Shown here one piece after another: positions 16,014-25,115 of a DNA stretch of 55,840 nt. The notes under the pieces are model-generated. The model worked only from the letters and a program-made list of their open reading frames with translations, did not search any database and was not told the origin of the DNA. The first letter of the stretch is position 1; every line of letters begins with the position of its first letter. The position numbers were made by a program, and so were the translations under genes. The DNA lies in assembly GCA_015057315.1 (NCBI GenBank), contig SVER01000021.1:1-55840 (forward strand), given 5' to 3'. This stretch comes from Pseudobutyrivibrio ruminis. Lineage in GTDB: Bacteria; Bacillota; Clostridia; Lachnospirales; Lachnospiraceae.

Positions 16014-16757
16014 TTATATCTTTTTGTTACTACTGTAAGCAATTCTTATTGCTATTAAAATAATCAATAATTTGCTCACATAGCCTAGATAATCAACCCA
16101 TCCAATTGCTAACTGCGATAATACATTTATTAAAGAATGAGTCATCACACATAGCCATAGATTCTTTGTTTTTGCATAAAGTGCTGAAAGAATAAAGCTG
16201 TTTGTTAATAACCCAATAAGAAAAGGCACTACACTTACATCAGCAATTGTTCCTTCTATATAAAAGTATAAGAAATGCCATATACTCCATGACACAAAAG
16301 TTATTAACGTTGAATAAATGTAATTAAGCTTCTCTTGTAATGCTGGCTGATAGAAATATCTCCACCCAATCTCTTCAAGTCCACCAAATGCTATGTGTTT
16401 TACAAACATCATTAATGGAATATACCAAGAATTAATTATAAATTCACCGCCTAATATCACTGGTAGAAAATCTATAAAGATGAACAATAGAACTAACAGA
16501 TAATCATTATAACTTTGCTTGAATTTGAAAAAGTCAGCCACGATTGTTTTAATAGATATTTTTCTATATTTTACAGAAACTATTATTCCCCATAAAGCTG
16601 ATGATATTCCACCTATAGCAATAGCTACCATGCCTAGTGGCGAAGTATAGTCCACCGTAAATCCGATATTCCTAAGTAGGTATACAACTAGACATACAAA
16701 TGCAATCTGACCTAATGCTCCTGAGATATATAGGGATATAGCTTTAGTTCTTTTCAT
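16014..16757 (-). CDS. CPBP intramembrane metalloprotease
   Basis: 247 residues, about seven membrane helices. The CPBP (CAAX protease and bacteriocin-processing) motifs are GGLEEIGWRYFYQPAL (EExxxR) and the later TFVSWSIWHFLYF with the conserved Trp and His, plus LTNSFILSAL. Members cleave prenylated proteins or act in bacteriocin self-immunity; the target here is unknown. AAGGGG precedes ATG. It stands alone between tRNA-Pro and a block of gene relics. Confidence 0.88.
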   Translation of the reverse strand: MKRTKAISLYISGALGQIAFVCLVVYLLRNIGFTVDYTSPLGMVAIAIGGISSALWGIIVSVKYRKISIKTIVADFFKFKQSYNDYLLVLLFIFIDFLPVILGGEFIINSWYIPLMMFVKHIAFGGLEEIGWRYFYQPALQEKLNYIYSTLITFVSWSIWHFLYFYIEGTIADVSVVPFLIGLLTNSFILSALYAKTKNLWLCVMTHSLINVLSQLAIGWVDYLGYVSKLLIILIAIRIAYSSNKKI

Positions 16758-16775
16758 AAGTCGCCCCTTCGTAAG

Positions 16776-16958
16776 TTATAATTCAGCCACAATCTCTGAT
16801 ACAGCAACTAGAGTAGCTTCACCACTAATTGTGATGCGATTATTATCCTCTAGCCTGCAATATACATACCCACCACGCTTTGATGCCTGGTAGGCTTTGA
16901 TTTCCTTAAAAGGAGCTGGGACATTAATGCCTCCAACTCCTTTACTACCTTTTTGTAT
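16776..16958 (-). pseudogene. C-terminal remnant of a PhzF-like protein
   Basis: An open minus-strand frame with no start reads GGINVPAPFKEIKAYQASK then RGGYVYCRLEDNNRITISGEA and a TAA at 16776. The AYQASKRGG-x-x-YC motif is typical of the C-terminus of PhzF-family isomerases (about 300 residues). Only about 60 codons remain. It is in the same frame as, and directly downstream of, the stop of the His-rich remnant. Confidence 0.7.
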
Positions 16959-17073
16959 TTAATTGTGGCAGCTTCCTTGACCGTGTCCATGGCAGCTATG
17001 ACCTTCACCATGTGCTTCGTCATGATGTGAACAGTTTGCCTCACCTGAAGCTGCAAGAGATTTTATAGTAAAA
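16959..17073 (-). pseudogene. His/Cys-rich metal-binding tail without a start
   Basis: The frame reads KSLAASGEANCSHHDEAHG then EGHSCHGHGQGSCHN and TAA at 16961-16959. It begins right at the stop of the FMN-binding gene and has no ATG, GTG or TTG in frame. It looks like the tail of a nickel or other metal-binding protein left after a deletion. It could instead be read through from the upstream gene by frameshifting, for which I see no signal. Confidence 0.5.
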
Positions 17074-17466
17074 CTAAAACTTTATTGTCTCAGGTGCATC
17101 TGTAAATGAACTAAAGGTCGCAGTTGCATTTTTGAAGTAAAGAACCTCTGTATTATCATCGTCTGCTGAATACATACTCTGAAGTGAAGGATAAGCATCA
17201 AGCATAGAAGCCTTTGCCTCTCTTCTATCATCAGAAACCAGTTCTCCAGCTACTCTAAGCCATTTGCCATCATGGAATGCGCAGATTTCTGCTTTAGGAT
17301 TTGCATGAAGTTGCTTAGACACATCCTTTGACTTTCCTGTCTGGATGTAAAGCTTGCCTTCAAAGATATGGGCTGTACCAAATGGTCTAACTCTTGGTTG
17401 ATCTCCATCAACTGTTGCAAGATAATATGTTCCTGCATCCTTTAAAAACTGAACTACTTTTTCCAT
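17074..17466 (-). CDS. Pyridoxamine 5'-phosphate oxidase family (split-barrel FMN) protein
   Basis: 130 residues from ATG at 17466, preceded by AAGGAGGT at six bases; an earlier in-frame start at 17535 lacks such a site. Motifs: MEKVVQFLKDAGTYYLATVDGD, PRVRPFGTAHIFEGKLYIQTG, SKDVSKQLHANPKAEICAFH and KWLRVAGELV. This is the general stress or flavin-reductase-like class that binds FMN or F420-like cofactors. The substrate is unknown. Confidence 0.88.
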   Translation of the reverse strand: MEKVVQFLKDAGTYYLATVDGDQPRVRPFGTAHIFEGKLYIQTGKSKDVSKQLHANPKAEICAFHDGKWLRVAGELVSDDRREAKASMLDAYPSLQSMYSADDDNTEVLYFKNATATFSSFTDAPETIKF

Positions 17467-17525
17467 AATATACCTCCTTATCCTAAGATATATCATAACT
17501 CTAACATAGATTTTGTTCAACCTAA

Positions 17526-17687
17526 TTGCGTGCATTTTTTAGTCTAGCCAGCTGTACTGTCATTGTGGATGATTATATGGAAATTGGATACATTTTGCCT
17601 TCAGATATGCCTCAATCAGTTCTCACCCAACAGTACATAGATATTCTTAAAAATCGAGCCACACCCCGTAGTATTTTCTACGATTGA
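17526..17687 (+). pseudogene. Possible coding remnant on the plus strand
   Basis: A plus-strand frame closed upstream by TAA and ending in TGA at 17687 reads VIVDDYMEIGYILPSDMP, then QSVLTQQYIDILKNRATPR. No ribosome site precedes it. The composition looks like protein, but the length allows chance. It contains the tRNA-like 15-mer at 17656. Confidence 0.3.
17656..17670 (-). repeat. 15-bp copy of the 5' end of tRNA-Pro
   Basis: GAGCCACACCCCGTA here equals bases 15965-15979, which cover the first 13 bases of tRNA-Pro plus two flanking bases, in the same orientation. It may be a leftover of integration at the tRNA gene. Confidence 0.5.
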
Positions 17688-17708
17688 TTATAACTAATAC
17701 TAACTCGT

Positions 17709-17762
17709 AAAAAAAAAAACAGATAAGAACCACTCCTCTCCCAAATGAGATTAGAGTGGTTC
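17709..17762 (-). terminator. Rho-independent terminator of the esterase gene
   Basis: On the minus strand AACCACTC pairs with GAGTGGTT around an 18-base loop, followed after a few bases by a run of ten or more T. Confidence 0.8.
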
Positions 17763-17776
17763 CCAAACATTATATT

Positions 17777-19051
<1,275 letters not shown>

Positions 19052-19273
19052 CTAAGCAATTCACGCGCGCAATATAATAATATACCCTGAGAGGATTTTA
19101 CGCGACACAATTCTTGCCAAGCGTATTATCACTGCCAACCCCCATATTTAGAGCCTTTCTTCACAGCACCATCACATTATTACTATTTATTGCTCAATCT
19201 AAAAATCCAGCTTCCAAAAAACCTATACTTTCCCCTCCATATTCAAAATAAGCAGATATTAAATACATAATTT

Positions 19274-20158
19274 CTATAGCATTGACATATATTTACTAAA
19301 TTCACCTTTATCAATACCTAATGCTTCCATGGCCTGCTCAGCTGTGAGCTTGAGATTTTTCATAAGGTTCTTGATATCGGAGATTTTACTTTGTTCTATG
19401 CCTTGTTCTATACCTTCTTTTCTGCCTTCCTCAACCCCTTGTCTATGTCGATAGTCGCCATATGCCTCTTTTAATTCTTCGTCACTCAATAATGCAAACA
19501 TATAATCCTCTACCTCCCTCCTATGTTCAGAAAGGTATCTTACCAGCTTTCCCTGTTCTATACATATGCTAATGGTAGCTCGTATAGCTGTTTCCTTTTC
19601 TCCATTATACAACACCAGCTGCTCTTTTAGAATACTGCAGAAAGTGAGATATTCGCCAATAATATCATCTCGCTCCTCATCTGCAAAAATCACATTTGCA
19701 CGAACCTCTAAGTTACCTTCACCTCCAAAGAATTCATCATTCAAAGATAAAAGCGATGGCTTATCCCCTTGCTTCCCAGCATATAGCACATATAACTCTG
19801 CCCTAGGAATTACGATCTTTGTATCGGTATAAAGATTAGCCTTTATTTCTGGATTATCATAAATGTATGACTGATAAGTCTTTGCCAGATACAAAAGCAT
19901 TCGAACAATAATATTAACACTCCAGGTACTCTGCGCCTCCACCAACACCACAAGTCGATCATTAGCAATGAATCCTAAATCATTATAAATATCATTTGTT
20001 AATACATTTTCAATAGTAATAATCTTAAGATTATCAATCCCAGTCTCCAGATCTTCTGGATGCAAAGCCTGATATAGTTTTAATAAATACTCCTTGTTCT
20101 CATCACCAAACATGTGGGTGAACAAGCTGTCTTTAAGCGTGGTCTTAATAGTTCCCAT
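19274..20158 (-). CDS. Rpn-type recombination-promoting nuclease / PD-(D/E)XK transposase-like protein
   Basis: 294 residues from ATG at 20158 (AAGGAAAG upstream; an in-frame start at 20179 is less likely). N-terminal LKDSLFTHMFGDENKEYLLKLYQALH is the family hallmark. The nuclease core is NDLGFIANDRLVVLVEAQS, giving Asp ... Glu-x-Gln in place of Glu-x-Lys. The C-terminus GRKEGIEQGIEQSKISDIKN is the typical Gly-Glu repeat that varies between copies. Such genes are frequent in Lachnospiraceae and cut DNA to aid recombination or act in defence. No terminal inverted repeats are visible, so I do not call an insertion sequence. Confidence 0.85.
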   Translation of the reverse strand: MGTIKTTLKDSLFTHMFGDENKEYLLKLYQALHPEDLETGIDNLKIITIENVLTNDIYNDLGFIANDRLVVLVEAQSTWSVNIIVRMLLYLAKTYQSYIYDNPEIKANLYTDTKIVIPRAELYVLYAGKQGDKPSLLSLNDEFFGGEGNLEVRANVIFADEERDDIIGEYLTFCSILKEQLVLYNGEKETAIRATISICIEQGKLVRYLSEHRREVEDYMFALLSDEELKEAYGDYRHRQGVEEGRKEGIEQGIEQSKISDIKNLMKNLKLTAEQAMEALGIDKGEFSKYMSML

Positions 20159-20211
20159 ATTTCTTTCCTTGCATAACATTATTTCCTTGGTTATTACCTA
20201 AAAAATCCCCC

Positions 20212-20279
20212 TTGCATAATAAACTTTATCCAAGTATAATAACCATTGGATATATGAATTGTAATTAACCATTGGATAT
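20212..20279 (+). promoter_or_regulatory. Promoter and direct-repeat operators of the XRE gene at 20309
   Basis: TTGCAT (20212-20217), 17 bases, TATAAT (20235-20240). TAACCATTGGATAT occurs twice, at 20240-20253 and 20266-20279, 26 bases apart, over and just after the transcription start. This is the position of a repressor site; binding by the downstream XRE protein is an inference. Confidence 0.75.
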
Positions 20280-20308
20280 TTGTCAATGATTATTTTTAAG
20301 GAGGCTAT

Positions 20309-20665
20309 ATGTCAGAAAATATTATTTCACAAAGACTTATATCTGCTCGAGAACATCTAGGAATTACAAAGGCAGAAGCTGCCCGAAGATTGAACCTTTC
20401 GAGTATTGGATACTGCAGATATGAATACGGAGATCGAACACCATCAATACAAACCTTAGAAGTTATCGCACAGTGTTTCGGCACTTCGGTTGCCTATCTC
20501 ACAGGCGAGACTGATGAATTTGCTCCAGATAAAATTGTAGTCGATAAAAACACTAATCCAGAATTATTTAATCTTTTAAATGTCTGTGCTAATAGTGATG
20601 ATGCAGCTTTAAGAAGAATATCACTCTATGCAAAGGAACTACTAACTACACAAAAGAAAAACTAA
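20309..20665 (+). CDS. XRE family transcriptional regulator
   Basis: 118 residues. Helix-turn-helix at about residues 6-62: LISAREHLGITKAEAARRLN, LSSIGYCRYEYGDRTPSIQTL, CFGTSVAYLTGETDEF. The remaining helix-rich C-terminus may dimerise. AAGGAGG precedes ATG. It is transcribed alone and divergently from the Rpn-like gene. The operator repeats in its promoter suggest self-control. Confidence 0.9.
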   Translation: MSENIISQRLISAREHLGITKAEAARRLNLSSIGYCRYEYGDRTPSIQTLEVIAQCFGTSVAYLTGETDEFAPDKIVVDKNTNPELFNLLNVCANSDDAALRRISLYAKELLTTQKKN

Positions 20666-20699
20666 ATATCCCATCATAACGTGATTAAAGGCATTTGTA

Positions 20700-20990
20700 T
20701 TATTGTTTCGCTGCAGTAGGAACAAATCCAAGCTTAAGACGCATTCCTAATTCTTCAGCAATACATTTTACCATTGCTAAACTTGGATTTCTTGTACCAT
20801 TCTCAATACGACTAATATCAGCCTGAGTAATTCCTGTTCTTTCAGCTCATTCTTTTTCCGTAATATGTTGTTCGTTTCTGGCATCAATCATAGCCTGAAT
20901 AATATCATATTCTGCTTCTAATGCATCATATTCTGTTTTAATCTCAGGATTCTTCAGAACTTTTTCTTTATATTCCTTATAGCTACTCAT
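20700..20990 (-). pseudogene. HigA-like XRE antitoxin with in-frame stop
   Basis: The frame starts MSSYKEYKEKVLKNPEIK and runs to HITEKE, where TGA (20849-20847) interrupts, then continues AERTGITQADISRIENGTRN and ends KLGFVPTAAKQ. In relatives that position is Leu or Trp, so a single base change explains the stop. The start overlaps the stop of a truncated toxin gene (ATGA). The antitoxin is probably dead. Confidence 0.85.
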
Positions 20991-21049
20991 TTACAATACC
21001 TCCGTTTGTAATCTGCTTTATATTTTGGGCCAGATCCAATTCTATTATA
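20987..21049 (-). pseudogene. C-terminal remnant of a HigB/RelE-type toxin
   Basis: The frame NRIGSGPKYKADYKRRYCK-stop overlaps the HigA relic start by ATGA, the usual toxin-antitoxin arrangement. Nothing of the toxin core remains; the fragment begins exactly at the stop codon of the 60-aa gene upstream, marking a deletion joint. Confidence 0.6.
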
Positions 21050-21232
21050 TTAAGAACAATTAATGCTGACACCAGTACTATCCTTATTAACATTAACCTG
21101 ATTTTCTTTATATTTATAGTAAATCTCAGCAATTTCCTCTTTAGATAAATCCTGAAAACAAGCATATAAGGTTTCTAAATCCATGCCTTTACTTACAAAG
21201 TTTTCTACTGTCATTTGATCCTTTTTATTCAT
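21050..21232 (-). CDS. 60-aa protein coupled to the PLD-helicase
   Basis: 60 residues, MNKKDQMTVENFVSKGMD then LETLYACFQDLSKEEIAEIYYKYK. Its ATG overlaps the helicase stop (ATGA), so translation is coupled. The acidic helical N-terminal two-thirds resemble a small adaptor. The last residues may derive from the deletion joint with the toxin relic. No family recognised. Confidence 0.65.
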   Translation of the reverse strand: MNKKDQMTVENFVSKGMDLETLYACFQDLSKEEIAEIYYKYKENQVNVNKDSTGVSINCS

Positions 21233-23730
21233 AGCTGGTCTCCTGCCAATCTACGACTATAGTAATCCATAGTCCTATACTCAATTACATCCTTCATCTG
21301 TTCTGCAAGTATCCTATTTTCCTGTAGCCCATTCATTCCATCACACAATGCAATCGGTGACTCATCGGTACTTATAAAGAATCCCTTGCCTGACTTAATC
21401 AAGAAGTTTACCGGCATAGTATGAATCTTCTTTATGTGATTTGCATCAGATATTGCCTTATATTTCTCATAAGTACTGTCTGTATCTAAATCTCTCCAAT
21501 TCTTGCCAGTATTAAAAAAATCTTTCCAACTAGCAAGTAGCTGACTATCATTTACATGCATCAACACGTTACCCTTGTTATAAAAAGCCATAAGAACTGG
21601 CATCTTATAAACCTTGGTCATGTTTGTAGTTTCAATTAATGAGATAAAGTCTTTTCCTATTCCATTACAGAAAAATTTTTCTTCATCATTTAGCTCACCA
21701 AGTTCGCGCAAATAATCTAAATACCTTTTGAAGACATTTGACTTGGAGTTCTTTAATGCAAGCTGATACACTTCATCATCTATCTCTGTGAATAATTCCA
21801 AACGAGATGGCCTATGCCCAAGAAGCTCTTTTACTCTATAGAACTCATCATCAATAAGGTCATTAAGCTTCTTCTGCTTGCGTTCCATCTCATTAAACAA
21901 ATCAATGAGACGCATATCAAAATCTATCAGGCAATCATCTGGTATGTCCTTCTTTGATGGGCGGCCAGAGTTTTTATCATAAGTATCAGCATACTTGCCA
22001 GTTAAGAAAAACCTTACTTTTCCAGCCTTCTGATAATTGCCTATAAAATCAAGAACATTTAAATATTCCTTGCCCTCGGACTTTCTTAATCCACGACCTA
22101 ATTGTTGTAAGAATACAATGGGTGATTCAGTAGGTCTTAAGAACATAACCATGTCTAAAGATATAATATCAACTCCCTCATTAAACATATCAACAGCAAA
22201 AATCACGTTGATTTCACCAGCCTTTAGCTTTGCTATAGCTACATCTCTTGCCTCAGAATACTCACCATTTGCATCGCTATAAACAGCAACTGCTGGTGTT
22301 CCTCGTTTACAAAATTCTTTAGCCATTTCCTCGGCATGGGCTCTTGAGCAGCAAAAACCTAAAGCTCGATTAGATTCGTATTTACGATAGTATTTATAAA
22401 TCAAATCATGTCGATAAACGTTACCTATATATGTTTCATTTAATTCTTTTTCATCATAACGTCCTCTTACAACATGTAACTTAGAATAGTCTGTTTCATC
22501 ATAAATTCCATAGTAATGGAATGGAACCAGCATGCCTTTATTAATAGCCTCATATAGTGATATCTCATAAGGGACATTATAATCACAAAGCTCATAGATA
22601 CTTCTGCCATCCATTCTTTCTGGGGTTGCTGTGAGCCCCAATAAAAATTTAGGCTTAAAGTAATCTACTATCCTCTTGTATTGATCATTTACAGCATGAT
22701 GGAATTCATCTACTACTATGTAGTCAAAATAATCATTAGCAAAATACTCAGGGTTTAAATATCTATCATTTCCAAGCGTAGCTACAGAAGCAAAAATCAC
22801 TGATTTATCAGTGCATTTTTCATCACTATTAAAGAAGCCGTAGTCGTCTGAATTTCTGACATTATAAAATGAAGTTGCTGCCTGTTTTAAGATTTCTTCC
22901 CTATGTGCAACAAATAATACATGCTCATAATTTTTTGAATCAAAAGCGGCCAAATAGGTCTTTCCGACACCAGTTGCAGCTTGAACCAAAGCCTTTGTAG
23001 CACCTTCTGCTCTAGAATTCTCCAATGAGCAAAGAGCTTCTATCTGAGCCCCTCTTGGCTCATAGAGCATTCTGACCGTTGAGTCTTCATCGGCTTCATC
23101 ATATCTGTCTAAATCTTTTGCCGCTGCAGGTCTATGCCAATTCTTTGAATACTCTTGAAGCACATCACCAGTGACTTCGATTGAATGATTCTGATATAAA
23201 TCTTCGAATGTATCACAGAATTTCTTAAAATTTTTCTCATCTGAAAGTGTGGTGAATCTATAATTCCACTCAATTCCTGATGTTAATGCACTTCTTGAAA
23301 TATTGGATGAGCCTATGAATATCTCGCCATGAGATACATAGTGAAAAATATATGCCTTTGGATGAAATGATCTGCGAGGATCATTATAGAATCTTAGATC
23401 TACTCTATCTCCTAACTCACGCTTAATCATGTAGAGAGCTGATGGTTGAGTGATTCCAAGATAATTACCTGTAAGAATTCGTATTTTCGTACCAGCGCCT
23501 ATTGACTTCTGCAATTGCTCAAGAAGCATTTTAACGCCAGATTCCATTAGAAAAGATACTATAATATCAACCTGAATTGCATTACCAAAACTAGCAAGAA
23601 GCTTTGCATATAATTGCACAGCCTTGTTGTCATCGCCAGTCATTGCTAAAGGCTGATAATCAATCTTTAAAGATTCAATTGTATTCCCAATACTGTTTTC
23701 GCCTATTTCTTTAAAATTAGGTTCAACCAT
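21229..23730 (-). CDS. SF2 helicase with N-terminal PLD-like nuclease domain
   Basis: 833 residues. Residues about 35-185 are a phospholipase-D-like nuclease domain: SFHPKAYIFH (H123, K125) and GEIFIGSSNISRSAL. Residues about 220-380 are helicase domain 1 with Walker A ATGVGKT (252-258), motif II VVDEFHHA (340-347) and TATPERMDG; domain 2 contains AVDMFNEGVDI and QQLGRGLRK (motif VI). The C-terminal 260 residues are unassigned. This layout is known in DUF3427-type and type III restriction-like helicases linked to DNA repair and phage defence. It overlaps the methyltransferase gene upstream by 28 bases and the 60-aa gene downstream by 4. Confidence 0.88.
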   Translation of the reverse strand: MVEPNFKEIGENSIGNTIESLKIDYQPLAMTGDDNKAVQLYAKLLASFGNAIQVDIIVSFLMESGVKMLLEQLQKSIGAGTKIRILTGNYLGITQPSALYMIKRELGDRVDLRFYNDPRRSFHPKAYIFHYVSHGEIFIGSSNISRSALTSGIEWNYRFTTLSDEKNFKKFCDTFEDLYQNHSIEVTGDVLQEYSKNWHRPAAAKDLDRYDEADEDSTVRMLYEPRGAQIEALCSLENSRAEGATKALVQAATGVGKTYLAAFDSKNYEHVLFVAHREEILKQAATSFYNVRNSDDYGFFNSDEKCTDKSVIFASVATLGNDRYLNPEYFANDYFDYIVVDEFHHAVNDQYKRIVDYFKPKFLLGLTATPERMDGRSIYELCDYNVPYEISLYEAINKGMLVPFHYYGIYDETDYSKLHVVRGRYDEKELNETYIGNVYRHDLIYKYYRKYESNRALGFCCSRAHAEEMAKEFCKRGTPAVAVYSDANGEYSEARDVAIAKLKAGEINVIFAVDMFNEGVDIISLDMVMFLRPTESPIVFLQQLGRGLRKSEGKEYLNVLDFIGNYQKAGKVRFFLTGKYADTYDKNSGRPSKKDIPDDCLIDFDMRLIDLFNEMERKQKKLNDLIDDEFYRVKELLGHRPSRLELFTEIDDEVYQLALKNSKSNVFKRYLDYLRELGELNDEEKFFCNGIGKDFISLIETTNMTKVYKMPVLMAFYNKGNVLMHVNDSQLLASWKDFFNTGKNWRDLDTDSTYEKYKAISDANHIKKIHTMPVNFLIKSGKGFFISTDESPIALCDGMNGLQENRILAEQMKDVIEYRTMDYYSRRLAGDQL

Positions 23731-24293
23731 TTTTCTTCTCCTCGTCCTGGTCTCACATCACTAGTAATCCAGGTCTCCACAATATTCATCCCTTTAAAAT
23801 CTGATATATATTCCGCAAAAGTTTCCTCGGTAAAATCAGTAAAATACCTGCCGTTTCTTTCGCCTTCAAAATCGCCATATTTGAAAGATGTATAAATAAC
23901 CCCGCCAGTTTTTAATGCACCAGTCATTTTCGTTAATACAGATTTCAATTCTGATTTAGGCAAATGCAGAATCGAAGAACACGCCCAAATGCCATCATAT
24001 TTATCAACATCATTCAAATCTTGAAAGAGTGCATTCTTAACTTTTATACCAGTATATTCCGAGGCTATCTTGCACAGCTCTTTCGAACCATCTATCGCTT
24101 CTACTTTATAGCCTAAATCCAGCAAAGTCTTTGTATCTCGCCCGGAACCGCAACCAAAGTCTAGAATGAAAGCATCCTTCTCTAAATGTTTTAGAAATTT
24201 ATTTAGCTGAGCTGAAATATCCGCACTAATTGTGTTTTCGCAAAATTCATTTGCTTTATTATTATAATACGATAACGTATTTACGATATCCAT
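23703..24293 (-). CDS. Class I SAM-dependent methyltransferase
   Basis: 196 residues. SAM-binding motif ILDFGCGSGRDTKTLLDLG, motif II VEAIDGSKELCKIA, and WACSSILHLPKSELKSVL at motif IV. No DNA-methylase catalytic motif (NPPY or PC) is present, so the target is more likely a protein, RNA or small molecule. GAGGTGG lies before ATG. It overlaps the helicase gene, so both belong to one operon; whether it serves defence is open. Confidence 0.88.
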   Translation of the reverse strand: MDIVNTLSYYNNKANEFCENTISADISAQLNKFLKHLEKDAFILDFGCGSGRDTKTLLDLGYKVEAIDGSKELCKIASEYTGIKVKNALFQDLNDVDKYDGIWACSSILHLPKSELKSVLTKMTGALKTGGVIYTSFKYGDFEGERNGRYFTDFTEETFAEYISDFKGMNIVETWITSDVRPGRGEEKWLNLILKK

Positions 24294-24388
24294 ATAAAAA
24301 CCACCTCATTCAAATCCCTAGAACAGGCAAAATCATAGCAATCACGCTAAACAACAGTATACCACACAAGTAGATTCAGTTATAACAG

Positions 24389-24724
24389 CTACTTGGCAAT
24401 AGCATTTTTTACAAATGGGAACTTAATGATTAAATCCTTATCCATTTCCATCATACTCAATAATCTACTAGCTGCACCAGATGGATGATTAGTTCCAGCC
24501 TCCCAAGCCTCTACAGTTTTATCAGAAACTCCTATGTAACTAGCAAATGTCTTCTGAGACATTCCTGTTGAATTCCTAATTTTCTTAACTTCTGATGCAT
24601 CATAAACCTTAACAGGCTCAACTGTAACCTTATGTCTTTTAAGTATAGGCTTTTCACTTTGAGCGTCCTCGAGAGCTTCATTAAGTCCTGTCATAATACT
24701 ATTAAATACATTGTTATCGCTCAT
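24389..24724 (-). CDS. HigA-type XRE antitoxin
   Basis: 111 residues from ATG at 24724 with GGAGG eight bases upstream. The C-terminal half is a helix-turn-helix: DASEVKKIRNSTGMSQKTFASY, IGVSDKTVEAWEAGTNHP, SGAASRLLSM. The N-terminal half would bind the toxin. It overlaps the toxin gene by 11 bases, in toxin-first order typical of HigBA. It probably represses the promoter at 25087-25115. Confidence 0.88.
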   Translation of the reverse strand: MSDNNVFNSIMTGLNEALEDAQSEKPILKRHKVTVEPVKVYDASEVKKIRNSTGMSQKTFASYIGVSDKTVEAWEAGTNHPSGAASRLLSMMEMDKDLIIKFPFVKNAIAK

Positions 24725-25067
24725 ATCGTTCACCTCCAAGACTCTTCTTAAGCATTTCTATCAATTTTTTTACTGCATTTCTTTCTTCTTTAGAAAGATT
24801 ATCCTTTTCCTTCTTCCCGTACACAGTAATTAGATAAACAGTCTCTGCAAAAACAAAATCGACATAACATACTCTTGCGCCACCGCTTTTTCCTTTATTA
24901 TCTGATGCAACCCTTGCTTTACGAAGTCCTCCCGTTCCAGGCATAATAGGATATTTGTCAGGATTCTTCATTATATCTAACTCAAGCAATCGAAGGTCAT
25001 CGTCATTAAAACCTAACCTATCCCAATTCCGTGAAAATTCTCTAGTTTGAATAAAAGTTTTAGTCAT
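24714..25067 (-). CDS. HigB/RelE-type toxin
   Basis: 117 residues from the ATG at 25067. The pattern MTKTFIQTREFSRNWDRLG, LRLLELDIMKNPDKYP, TGGLRKARVASDNKGKSGGARV and ETVYLITVYGKKEKDNLSKEE is that of RelE-superfamily mRNA interferases (HigB2-like). The basic residues around LRKAR and ARVCY are where the active site should lie. It is followed by its antitoxin in overlap. The ribosome site is weak. Confidence 0.88.
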   Translation of the reverse strand: MTKTFIQTREFSRNWDRLGFNDDDLRLLELDIMKNPDKYPIMPGTGGLRKARVASDNKGKSGGARVCYVDFVFAETVYLITVYGKKEKDNLSKEERNAVKKLIEMLKKSLGGERYER

Positions 25068-25086
25068 TACTATTCTTACTACTAAC

Positions 25087-25115
25087 AATATACTCCCTAT
25101 CTGATAGGGTGTCAA
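25087..25115 (-). promoter_or_regulatory. HigBA promoter with palindrome filling the spacer
   Basis: Minus strand: TTGACA (25115-25110), 17 bases, TATATT (25092-25087). The spacer is almost wholly the palindrome CCCTATC-A-GATAGGG (25109-25095), extended to 25112-25092 with one mismatch. Repressor binding here would block polymerase completely. Confidence 0.85.

Noticed and set aside
16850..17056. 68-aa ORF between the CPBP protease and the FMN protein
   Set aside because: The other frame gives clear matches to a PhzF C-terminus and a His-rich tail, so this frame is a shadow.
19274..20158. Rpn-like gene as part of an insertion sequence
   Set aside because: No terminal inverted repeats or target duplications could be found on either side.
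20847..20849. TGA in the HigA-like gene as a recoded Trp or selenocysteine codon
   Set aside because: All other genes in the window end normally at TGA, no SECIS-like structure is evident, and the toxin partner is destroyed, so simple decay is the better explanation.
20983..21165. 60-aa hydrophobic ORF after the PLD-helicase
   Set aside because: It overlaps the coupled 60-aa gene and the HigB relic in another frame and lacks a ribosome site.
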